Part shown: piece by piece, positions 1 to 4,762 of the stretch
Position numbering within the stretch: position 1 is the first letter of the stretch
Layout: every line of letters begins with the position of its first letter
Translations under genes and position numbers: made by a program
The notes under the pieces: generated by a model
Seen by the model: the letters and a program-made list of their open reading frames with translations, nothing else
What the model was told of the DNA's origin: nothing
Databases searched by the model: none
Assembly (NCBI GenBank): GCA_015661035.1
Contig: JACVJA010000132.1
Location: forward strand, 1-5,382
DNA length: 5,382 bases
Source: Candidatus Calidifonticultor daggyaiensis
GTDB taxonomy: Bacteria; Actinomycetota; Humimicrobiia; Humimicrobiales; Humimicrobiaceae
Reading direction: 5' to 3'

Positions 1-1
1 T

Positions 2-1063
2 AAAGGAAATATTTTATGGGAAGCATCTGTTGGAAAGCATGAAAATGACAACTTAACAGAACTTCCAGAAGGTACAACTAGGGTTTATCCAGGTCCACTT
101 GGTGGAGTAGAAACAAACATGGCTTTTTCAGATGGAATTATATATGTTCCAATAGTAAATCTTTTTGCTGATTATACGCCTACAAGCTTTAATTTTTCCA
201 CATTTGATATAGGTGCAGGCACAGGTGAACTTATAGCACTTGATGCAAATACAGGCAACCAAATCTGGAAAAAAGAATTTAATTCTATAAATGTAGGAGC
301 TGCAACTGTTGTAAATGATCTTGTTTTTACATCCACATTTGATGGGATGATTTATGCATTTAATAAAAAGACAGGTAATGAAGAGTGGAAATATCGGGCA
401 TCAGGAGGTATTAATGGCTGGCCAGCAGTATCAAATGATATGATTTTATTTCCAATAGGTCTTGGCCCTGAACCTAAACTTTTAGCTTTCAAACTTGGCA
501 AAGCTTCTGAAGAAACTGCAGGTGTAAAATCTTCAGACTCAGATGGGTCTGCTTCTTCAGATTCTAGGATCTTAGCTTCTGAATTTAAAGCTGATGGAAT
601 AATATCTGATGGTGAATATACAAGCAGGCAAATCTATGGTGATTTTGAAATAAACTGGTCAAATGATGATAAATACTTTTATGCTTCAATAAAAGCAAAA
701 ACAACTGGATTTGTAGCAGTTGCTATTCAACCGGGATCTCGAATGAAGAATGCTGATATAATAATGGGATATGTTAAAGATGGCTTGGTAAGTGTTTTTG
801 ATTTATTTTCAACTGGTGATTTTGGTCCGCATCCCCTGGATATTGATCTTGGTGGAACTAATGATGTAATTGAGTTTGCAGGCAGTGAAGATGAAACATT
901 TACAATTATAGAATTTAAAAGATTACTTACAACTGGTGATAAATACGATAATAATATTGTTGTAGGCAAAAACCAGATAATATGGGCATATAGCAATGCA
1001 GATGATTTGGATATTAAACACTCAAGCAGAGGTTATGGTGAAATAGAAATATCAATACCCTAA
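2..1063 (+). CDS. PQQ-like beta-propeller protein with C-terminal DOMON (haem-binding type) domain, 5'-truncated
   Basis: The reading frame is open from the first bases of the window, so the gene starts upstream. The ATG at 119 is internal, because the 39 codons before it already read as propeller sequence (GNILWEASVGK, PGPLGGVET). Numbering from the first whole codon (353 residues), about 1-166 are PQQ-type propeller repeats with the A-D/N-TG-W signature (ALDANTGNQIW near 79-89, AFNKKTGNEEW near 119-129). Residues about 167-191 are a Ser/Asp-rich linker, and about 193-350 form a DOMON-like domain. In DOMON cytochromes such as the haem domain of cellobiose dehydrogenase, haem b is held by a Met and a His. 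Here Met248 (in SRMKNADII) and His340 (in DIKHSSRGYG) sit at matching places. The protein is probably exported, since both domain types usually work outside the cytoplasm, but the N-terminus is not visible. An oxidoreductase or electron-transfer role is inferred. Many PQQ-like propellers bind no PQQ, and the substrate is unknown. No C-terminal anchor is seen. Confidence 0.88.
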   Translation, partial: KGNILWEASVGKHENDNLTELPEGTTRVYPGPLGGVETNMAFSDGIIYVPIVNLFADYTPTSFNFSTFDIGAGTGELIALDANTGNQIWKKEFNSINVGAATVVNDLVFTSTFDGMIYAFNKKTGNEEWKYRASGGINGWPAVSNDMILFPIGLGPEPKLLAFKLGKASEETAGVKSSDSDGSASSDSRILASEFKADGIISDGEYTSRQIYGDFEINWSNDDKYFYASIKAKTTGFVAVAIQPGSRMKNADIIMGYVKDGLVSVFDLFSTGDFGPHPLDIDLGGTNDVIEFAGSEDETFTIIEFKRLLTTGDKYDNNIVVGKNQIIWAYSNADDLDIKHSSRGYGEIEISIP

Positions 1064-1080
1064 AATCAAAATTTCAGAAG

Positions 1081-1107
1081 ATACTTTTAAAAATTGAAAA
1101 AAAGTAT
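1081..1107 (+). terminator. Hairpin just after the propeller-DOMON gene, possible transcript end
   Basis: Perfect 8-bp arms ATACTTTT (1081-1088) and AAAAGTAT (1100-1107) are separated by 11 nt and begin 17 nt after the stop codon. No U-tract follows, so this is not a canonical intrinsic terminator. It may only stabilise the mRNA end. A second tiny hairpin (GCTA/TAGC, 1109-1120) follows it. Confidence 0.25.
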
Positions 1108-1216
1108 AGCTAAAACTAGCAAATGCCTAAAATGAAAGAATGAGTTGTTTAGTGGTGGATTATATAAAATGAAAATAAAAAAGTGTTAACTTCGTAATAA
1201 TAAACCTAATCTTATT

Positions 1217-1354
1217 TCAAAGTTTAGGCTTCTTTGGCTAAATTACAAATGAGGCAGATATTAGTAAGAGAAGAAAAGAAATTGGAAAGTTTACTAGGCA
1301 TGAATCTTCATTTCTATCAAGAAAAATAGTATATGAACTTAGCCTAAATTTTGA
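1217..1354. repeat. 14-bp inverted repeat pair bracketing 138 bp, possible relic of a small mobile element
   Basis: The left arm TCAAAGTTTAGGCT (1217-1230) and right arm AGCCTAAATTTTGA (1341-1354) are reverse complements at 13 of 14 positions. Pairing stops on both outer sides. The enclosed 110 bp include a short reading frame that runs into the right arm. The outer right end abuts the -35 box of the next gene's promoter. This geometry resembles the terminal inverted repeats of a MITE or a deleted insertion sequence. No target-site duplication is visible beside the arms, which weakens that reading. It could instead be a long-range RNA stem. Apart from this, the hairpin at 1081-1107 and the promoter at 1355-1383, I see nothing else in the gap 1064-1414. 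Confidence 0.35.
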
Positions 1355-1358
1355 TTGA
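1242..1358 (+). pseudogene. Possible gene fragment of about 37 codons without a start codon
   Basis: An open frame between the TAA at 1239-1241 and the TGA at 1356-1358 reads as a basic, helix-like peptide containing RRKEIGKFTRHESSFLSRK and ending YELSLNFD. It has no usable ATG/GTG/TTG start and no ribosome binding site. It differs in character from the low-complexity translations of the surrounding spacer. It lies almost entirely inside the inverted repeat pair, so it might be the C-terminal remnant of a transposase or another deleted gene. I do not recognise the family, and a chance open frame of this length is quite possible. Confidence 0.18.
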
Positions 1359-1383
1359 CTTAATTTCTTTCTTGTAATATATT
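1355..1383 (+). promoter_or_regulatory. sigma70-type promoter of the FmdB-like gene
   Basis: A -35 box TTGACT (1355-1360) and a -10 box TATATT (1378-1383) are separated by the ideal 17 bp. This predicts a start near 1390 and a short 5' leader of about 25 nt that contains the Shine-Dalgarno. The -35 begins directly after the right arm of the inverted repeat. Confidence 0.7.
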
Positions 1384-1414
1384 TTCATAATAAATTTTTG
1401 GAGGTGATGCACTT

Positions 1415-1726
1415 ATGCCAATTTATACCTATAAATGCAAAAGTTGTGGAGAGATTTTTGAAAAAATGAAGAGCATGGGCTCTAACGGCACTGAAGTTTG
1501 CCAGATCTGCAAATCTGAGGCTGTTAGAATGTTTTCACCTGCTGGAATTATTTTCAAAGGTAGTGGTTTTTACACTACTGATTATAAATCTAATTCATCC
1601 AAGAACAGCACCTCTAGTTCAAATAATTTTTCAGAATCAAAAAGGTCTTCTTCTGAAAATGCAAAATCAAATTCAGTAATAGATAAAAATAGTAAAAGTG
1701 ACAGAGTAGCTAGCGACAATAAATAA
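1415..1726 (+). CDS. FmdB-family zinc-ribbon protein (CxxC_CxxC_SSSS type)
   Basis: A 103-residue protein opening with MPIYTYKCKSCG, the hallmark of the FmdB putative regulatory protein family. Two knuckles, C8-x2-C11 and C29-x2-C32, should bind one zinc ion. SPAGIIFKGSGFYTTDY (about 41-57) is the conserved segment after the ribbon. From about residue 58 on, the chain is a disordered Ser/Asn/Lys-rich tail (SSSNN, SSSEN), as the family name suggests. The name comes from the amidase-linked FmdB of Methylophilus. The molecular role of most members, including this one, is unknown, although DNA or protein binding is often assumed. The start is firm: GGAGGTGAT at 1400-1408 lies 6 nt before the ATG, by far the best ribosome binding site in the window. 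It looks monocistronic, with its own promoter upstream and a separate promoter for the next gene. Confidence 0.9.
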   Translation: MPIYTYKCKSCGEIFEKMKSMGSNGTEVCQICKSEAVRMFSPAGIIFKGSGFYTTDYKSNSSKNSTSSSNNFSESKRSSSENAKSNSVIDKNSKSDRVASDNK

Positions 1727-1742
1727 AAGATTAAAAACGATT

Positions 1743-1775
1743 TATTAAAAAATTTAATTTTAATATTTTTTAATA
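1743..1775 (+). terminator. A/T-only hairpin after the FmdB-like gene
   Basis: Arms TATTAAAAAAT (1743-1753) and ATTTTTTAATA (1765-1775) pair perfectly over 11 bp with an 11-nt loop, starting 16 nt after the stop codon. Further T-runs follow (1778-1798). The stem has no G-C pairs, so it would be a weak terminator. Simple AT richness can produce such dyads. Confidence 0.3.
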
Positions 1776-1813
1776 TATTTCTATTTTTTTATTTTTTTAA
1801 TTGCTGTTATTCC

Positions 1814-1822
1814 TGTTATAAT
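1814..1822 (+). promoter_or_regulatory. Consensus extended -10 promoter giving a leaderless transcript
   Basis: TGTTATAAT is a perfect extended -10 element (TGn plus TATAAT at 1817-1822). The -35 position 17 bp upstream is only a T-rich hexamer (TTTTTA, 1794-1799), which an extended -10 can tolerate. The normal 6-nt spacing from the -10 box puts +1 at 1829, the A of the ATG of the downstream gene. No Shine-Dalgarno exists in between. Confidence 0.6.
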
Positions 1823-1828
1823 TTATTT

Positions 1829-2296
1829 ATGATATTTATTGCTATACTTTCTTTAATTTTAATATGGGTTCATATTTCAAGTTTAAGATTTATTATTAAA
1901 ATAAATACTAATCAGTCTTTTTTAGATGAAGCTCAAAAACTTGAAAACAGTTTACCGGAAGAAATGGGGGGTATCTCTCTTTCTTCTGGTCCTGGGTTAA
2001 TTTCTTTAATAATTATAATTACACTAAACCTTATTGAAATAGCTTATTTTGTTGCGTGCGTTTATTTTTTTGGGGGTTTAATTATAAAAGTTGTTAGTTC
2101 AATCATTGTTGGTTACACTCTTTATTCATTAATAAAATTTATTCCAAATATGAAAAAGTTCTATTCAAAGCCTTCAGAATATCTTAAAGAAAAAACTGCT
2201 GGTTATGAAAATATCTTAAATTTATCAATTACGATTATTGAGATATTATTTTGTTTTTATATTCTAATAATTTTAATTAAAAAGTATTGGCTTTAA
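1829..2296 (+). CDS. Small four-helix membrane protein of unknown function
   Basis: A 155-residue protein that I do not recognise. Hydrophobic segments lie at about 2-23, 57-80, 83-105 and 131-151. A polar loop at 24-56 holds an acidic stretch (FLDEAQKLENSLPEEMGG), and a second polar loop at 106-130 is Lys-rich (NMKKFYSKPSEYLKEKTAGYE). The Lys-rich loop would favour the cytoplasmic side, but the topology is inferred only. No catalytic motif, cysteine pair or lipobox stands out. The ATG at 1829 is preferred because the next Met (residue 46) would remove the first helix. It has no ribosome binding site and should be read from a leaderless mRNA. It is separated from the following xseA by 94 bp containing a dyad that may end its transcript. 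Confidence 0.75.
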   Translation: MIFIAILSLILIWVHISSLRFIIKINTNQSFLDEAQKLENSLPEEMGGISLSSGPGLISLIIIITLNLIEIAYFVACVYFFGGLIIKVVSSIIVGYTLYSLIKFIPNMKKFYSKPSEYLKEKTAGYENILNLSITIIEILFCFYILIILIKKYWL

Positions 2297-2354
2297 AAAA
2301 TTGGCAAAAATAGGCAAAGATAGTGTTATTTTTTAAAAATATGCCAAATTTTTT
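2295..2354 (+). terminator. Long A-T/GC-core dyad with T-tail between the membrane-protein gene and xseA
   Basis: The left arm AAAAAATTGGCA (2295-2306) pairs with TGCCAAATTTTTT (2342-2354) through 12 bp with one bulged A, and the right arm ends in six Ts. This is the only dyad in the gap with a G/C core (GGC/GCC). It begins inside the stop codon of the upstream gene. The 35-nt loop is large for an intrinsic terminator, so it could instead be an operator dyad or mRNA structure affecting xseA. Confidence 0.35.
2302..2323 (+). promoter_or_regulatory. Tandem 10-bp GGCAAA boxes upstream of xseA
   Basis: GGCAAAAATA (2303-2312) is followed at once by GGCAAAGATA (2313-2322), 9 of 10 identical and one helical turn apart, so both boxes face the same side of the DNA. 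The layout, two heptads TGGCAAA and AGGCAAA spaced by 3 bp, recalls the CtsR heat-shock operator (RGTCAAA-NAN-RGTCAAA), but both copies have G where CtsR sites have T. A binding role is inferred only. Confidence 0.25.
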
Positions 2355-2390
2355 AATCTTTAGTTATATTTTTAATAAAATTATAAAAAA

Positions 2391-3782
2391 ATGGAATTTA
2401 ATCAAAATTTATCAGGTTACAAAATATCTAGAAATATTGATATTTATTCTGTAAGCAGGCTGAATTTTGAAATAAAAAGAAATCTTGAAGATAATTTTTT
2501 TAATATTTATCTAGAAGGTGAAGTAAGTAATTTTTGCTGTCATAACAATAAACATTTTTATTTTGTTTTAAAAGATGAATATTCAAAAATAAAAGTAGTA
2601 ATGTTCTATCAATCTAATAAAAAGCTTGACTTTGAAATTAAAGATGGCATCCACTTAATTTTAACTGGCTATGTTTCTGTTTATGAAAAACGCGGGGAAT
2701 ACCAGTTTATTGCGACTTCAGCTCAACCAGCCGGTTTAGGTAGTATGCTGTTAGCTTTTGAGCAATTAAAAGAAAAATTAGCAAAAAAGGGATACTTCGA
2801 CCAAAGTGTAAAAAAAAATCTTCCATTTCTACCAACTAAAATTGGAGCTGTTACCTCAACTAGCGGAGCAGTTATTAAAGATATAATTACAATTTTAACT
2901 AAAAGATATGGAAATTTTCACCTTATAGTAAGAAATGTTAATGTTCAAGGCCCAACGTCAAGTGAAGAAATTTGTATAGCAATTGACGACTTATGTGAGT
3001 ATGGAGTTGATGTAGTAATTATTGCAAGAGGTGGCGGTTCCCTTGAAGATTTATGGGCTTTTAATACAGAGGAAGTTGCTGAGAAGGTCTTTAAATGTCC
3101 TATCCCGGTAATTTCAGCAGTTGGCCATGAGACAGATTATACTATTTGTGATTTTGTTGCTGATATTAGAGCTGCAACACCATCAGTTGCAGCTACAATA
3201 GTCATGCCGGATAAAAATGAACTTATGAAAAATATCAAAAACAATATTGAGAAAGCTATACATAATTTAAATAATAAAATTTATAGTTATAAAAAAGAGC
3301 TTAATTATTTAAGTAAAAGCAGGATATTTTTAACACCAAAAATATTATTGTTTTCAAGATGGCAAGATTGTGATTTAATTATTAAAAATTTGTATGAAGA
3401 AATTAGAAATTCATTAAAATATAAAAGAATTGGATTTAACCAAATATTTAAGTCTTTATCATCAAGTAATATTGTAAAAAATATAAGTATAAAGAAATTA
3501 ATTTTAAAGGACTTTATTAATAAAATCAAAAATGCTGTTGATATAAGAATAAATAATTTTAAAAATGTCATAAATTTTTTAATTCATGAGCTTAAAGCTA
3601 AAAGCCCAATATCAGTTTTAGAAAGGGGCTTTTCATTTGTTTTAGATGAAGAGGAAAAAAAAGTAATCAAAAGTATAAAACAAGTTGAAATTGGAAAAAA
3701 CATTAATGTAATTTTAAATGATGGGATTTTAAATTCAAAAATTCTAAATATTATTAAAAAAAGTTTAAAATATTCCCAATAG
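2391..3782 (+). CDS. xseA: Exodeoxyribonuclease VII large subunit
   Basis: Catalytic subunit of exonuclease VII, a cytoplasmic enzyme that digests single-stranded DNA from both ends without needing a metal ion and acts in mismatch repair and DNA-damage processing. The 463 residues match the usual family size. An N-terminal OB-fold spans about 16-112 (IYSVSRLN at 18-25, LEGEVSN at 41-47, HFYFVLKDE at 55-63). The catalytic core follows, with VTSTSGAVIKDI (154-165), ARGGGSLEDLWAFN (212-225), GHETD (245-249) and DFVADIRAATPSVAA (254-268). The conserved Asp164, Arg213, His246 and Asp249 are all present. A Lys/Asn-rich helical region at about 275-400 should be the coiled coil that recruits XseB. 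The C-terminal end carries SPISVLERGFS (405-415) and a final beta segment (GKNINVILNDG, 435-445). The ATG at 2391 has no Shine-Dalgarno, only A/T. It is kept because no other in-frame ATG, GTG or TTG precedes the conserved IYSVSRLN segment. Fourteen bases separate it from xseB. Confidence 0.97.
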   Translation: MEFNQNLSGYKISRNIDIYSVSRLNFEIKRNLEDNFFNIYLEGEVSNFCCHNNKHFYFVLKDEYSKIKVVMFYQSNKKLDFEIKDGIHLILTGYVSVYEKRGEYQFIATSAQPAGLGSMLLAFEQLKEKLAKKGYFDQSVKKNLPFLPTKIGAVTSTSGAVIKDIITILTKRYGNFHLIVRNVNVQGPTSSEEICIAIDDLCEYGVDVVIIARGGGSLEDLWAFNTEEVAEKVFKCPIPVISAVGHETDYTICDFVADIRAATPSVAATIVMPDKNELMKNIKNNIEKAIHNLNNKIYSYKKELNYLSKSRIFLTPKILLFSRWQDCDLIIKNLYEEIRNSLKYKRIGFNQIFKSLSSSNIVKNISIKKLILKDFINKIKNAVDIRINNFKNVINFLIHELKAKSPISVLERGFSFVLDEEEKKVIKSIKQVEIGKNINVILNDGILNSKILNIIKKSLKYSQ

Positions 3783-3796
3783 GAGAGTCAAAGAAA

Positions 3797-4039
3797 ATGG
3801 GCCTTGAAATTGAAAAATTAACATTTGAAGAAGCTCTTGCAATGCTTGAAAAAATTGTAAAAGAGTTAGAAGATGAAAAAATTACTTTAGATGAATCAAT
3901 AGAAAAATTTGAACTAGGTGTAAAGTTGTCTTCACATTGCATAGAAAAATTAAATCAAGCTGAAAAGAAAATTGAAGAATTAACTAGATCAGAAAATGGA
4001 AAACTTATAACTAAAGAGTTAAAGATTGATGAGAATTAA
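3797..4039 (+). CDS. xseB: Exodeoxyribonuclease VII small subunit
   Basis: Small helical subunit that binds in several copies to the coiled coil of XseA and is needed for exonuclease VII activity. The 80 residues are typical of the family. Conserved sequence runs from LTFEEALAMLEKIVKELE (8-25) through ITLDESIEKFELGVKLSSHC (29-48) to LNQAEKKIEEL (52-62), two antiparallel helices ending in a variable charged tail. The Shine-Dalgarno AGGAG (3781-3785) overlaps the xseA stop codon and lies 11 nt before the ATG, so translation is probably coupled to xseA in a two-gene operon. After the stop, a second AGGAG (4042-4046) is followed by no ATG or GTG, so no third operon gene can be supported. Confidence 0.97.
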   Translation: MGLEIEKLTFEEALAMLEKIVKELEDEKITLDESIEKFELGVKLSSHCIEKLNQAEKKIEELTRSENGKLITKELKIDEN

Positions 4040-4044
4040 ACAGG

Positions 4045-4077
4045 AGCAAAATTTATAAAATTCTTTTGTTATTTTTT
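4045..4077 (+). terminator. Probable weak terminator of the xseAB operon
   Basis: AGCAAAA (4045-4051) pairs with TTTTGTT (4064-4070) through 7 bp, including one G-U, with a 12-nt loop, followed by ATTTTTT (4071-4077). The position, directly after the last gene, and the T-tract favour a terminator. The stem holds only one G-C pair. Confidence 0.35.
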
Positions 4078-4141
4078 AAATTCCTATTTTCTGGGATGCT
4101 ATTCGAAAAAATAATTTACAATTATAGTGGCAATTTTAGTC

Positions 4142-4189
4142 TAAACTTAAATACTTTAATACTTAAATACTTAAAAAGTTAAATAGTTC
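4142..4189. repeat. 48-bp tandem array of six degenerate 8-bp units
   Basis: Consecutive units read TAAACTTA, AATACTTT, AATACTTA, AATACTTA, AAAAGTTA, AATAGTTC. The three middle units are identical or differ at one base, and the outer ones drift. The 8-bp period does not match the helical turn. It may be slippage-born DNA or a cluster of protein sites. A reverse-oriented AAGTATT at 4275-4281 echoes the unit. Confidence 0.6.
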
Positions 4190-4275
4190 ATATAATTAAA
4201 TAATATTAAACTATATTTACCTTAGTTTTAAACGCTATTAATACAAAGATATATTTGCCAAAACTAAATAGTTCA
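4180..4275. repeat. Direct repeat TAAATAGTTCA, two copies
   Basis: The 11-mer TAAATAGTTCA occurs at 4180-4190 (end of the 8-bp array) and again at 4265-4275, 85 bp apart. The second copy lies in a near-palindrome AACTA-AA-TAGTT (4262-4273). A similar dyad AAACTA/TAGTTT lies between them (4208-4213 with 4223-4228). The function is unknown. Confidence 0.45.
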
Positions 4276-4344
4276 AGTATTATTGATCCTAATTGTAACT
4301 AATCTTTTGCTACCACCTTTTATCCAACTATTTTTAATCTTTAC

Positions 4345-4378
4345 TTTTTTTACCTATTAATTTTTTTAAACCTATTAA
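4345..4378. repeat. Direct repeat of T-tract plus ACCTATTAA
   Basis: Seven Ts followed by ACCTATTAA (4345-4360) recur as seven Ts, AA, ACCTATTAA (4361-4378). The shared 9-mer copies are 18 bp apart. Possibly a local duplication or paired protein sites. Confidence 0.45.
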
Positions 4379-4581
4379 AATATTAAAAATTTTAACAATT
4401 GATGAAGCTTTACAATTAATTTAAATAATAGTTTCAATATTTTAAAACTAATTTTAAAAGTTATTTTAATTTAATTTTTTGTGTTTTATTAAATTTTATT
4501 TTAATTAATAAATATTATTTTTAATATAAATTTTTATTATAAAAAAATATAAACAAATAATTTAATAAAAATAAAAAAAAC

Positions 4582-4610
4582 TTTACAATGTGGTTTTTTT
4601 GTGCTATTAT
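4582..4610 (+). promoter_or_regulatory. sigma70-type promoter of mraZ
   Basis: A -35 box TTTACA (4582-4587), an exact 17-bp spacer and a -10 box TATTAT (4605-4610) preceded by TGC, an extended -10 feature. A nearly pure A/T tract lies upstream. The predicted start is near 4617, giving a leader of about 146 nt before mraZ. The MraZ operator begins right after the -10 box. Confidence 0.8.
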
Positions 4611-4611
4611 T

Positions 4612-4647
4612 TGGGTAAAAGTGGGGCAAAGTGGGGGAAAGTGTAGT
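4612..4647 (+). promoter_or_regulatory. MraZ operator: direct repeats at 10-bp spacing
   Basis: TGGGN occurs at 4612, 4622 and 4632, each separated by 5 nt, which is the published MraZ box layout (TGGGN-N5 repeated). Read in the form described for mycoplasma MraZ (AAAGTGKN3), three units lie at 4618-4627, 4628-4637 and 4638-4647. The array covers the predicted transcript start, so bound MraZ should block its own promoter. The G-runs stand out sharply in this AT-rich spacer. Confidence 0.85.
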
Positions 4648-4737
4648 GAAAGCAATAAATAAATTTTTATTCTTCAATGTTAATTTAGATTGTCCCGCAA
4701 AAAAAATATTTTAAAAAACGATTATAGTGCTTTTGTA

Positions 4738-4761
4738 ATTTTTAATTTTATATTAAAAAAT
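4738..4761 (+). promoter_or_regulatory. A/U hairpin in place of a Shine-Dalgarno before mraZ
   Basis: ATTTTTAAT (4738-4746) can pair with ATTAAAAAAT (4752-4761) around a TTTAT loop, ending directly at the mraZ ATG. No purine-rich ribosome binding site is present in the 20 nt upstream. An unstructured or weakly paired A/U leader can support initiation without Shine-Dalgarno pairing. The hairpin may be incidental to the base composition. Confidence 0.3.
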
Positions 4762-4762
4762 A

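Larger units (their letters stand above)
4078..4581. other. Long non-coding AT-rich spacer between xseAB and mraZ
   Basis: No reading frame with a start codon, ribosome binding site and protein-like sequence is visible on either strand. The left half (to about 4380) has more C and G and contains the short repeats listed separately. AACTA or its complement TAGTT occurs about nine times between 4184 and 4450. The right half (about 4430-4580) is almost pure A/T and ends directly at the mraZ -35 box, where it could act as an UP element or a bent/nucleoid-protein-bound tract. One imperfect DnaA-box-like 9-mer (TTATCCAAC, 4320-4328) is present, too little to call an origin. Short frames without starts on both strands (for example minus-strand SWIKGGSKRLVTIRINNT, about 4280-4340) might be gene debris but could equally be chance. 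Confidence 0.6.

Noticed and set aside
119..121. ATG at 119 as the start of the propeller gene
   Set aside because: The frame is open upstream to the window edge and those codons already encode propeller-like sequence.
727..996. Minus-strand open frame of 89 codons
   Set aside because: It lies wholly inside the DOMON coding region, reads as antisense low-complexity sequence and has no ribosome binding site or family motif.
1249..1329. ATG-started 26-codon frame (MRQILVREEKK...)
   Set aside because: It has no ribosome binding site and no recognisable motif; it overlaps a more protein-like frame, which is itself doubtful.
3305..3571. Minus-strand open frame of 88 codons
   Set aside because: It is antisense to the AT-rich helical part of xseA. 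Its Leu/Ile/Phe/Asn-rich content is what reversed Lys/Asn codons give.
3754..3942. Minus-strand open frame of 62 codons
   Set aside because: It overlaps the xseA end and most of xseB in antisense, both of which are certain genes.
4042..4180. Third gene of the xse operon, suggested by AGGAG at 4042-4046 and a 45-codon open frame
   Set aside because: There is no ATG, GTG or well-spaced TTG start; the hydrophobic Leu/Phe content is typical of A/T-rich non-coding DNA, and the segment also fits a terminator.
4320..4328. DnaA box (TTATCCAAC), suggesting a replication origin in the AT-rich spacer
   Set aside because: It is a single 7-of-9 match with no further boxes and no dnaA/dnaN nearby.
4142..4378. 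CRISPR array
   Set aside because: The repeat units are 8-11 bp, degenerate and without regular unique spacers.
4648..4762. Riboswitch or leader peptide in the mraZ 5' leader
   Set aside because: It contains only a three-codon ATG frame and A/U hairpins; no known aptamer core is recognisable.
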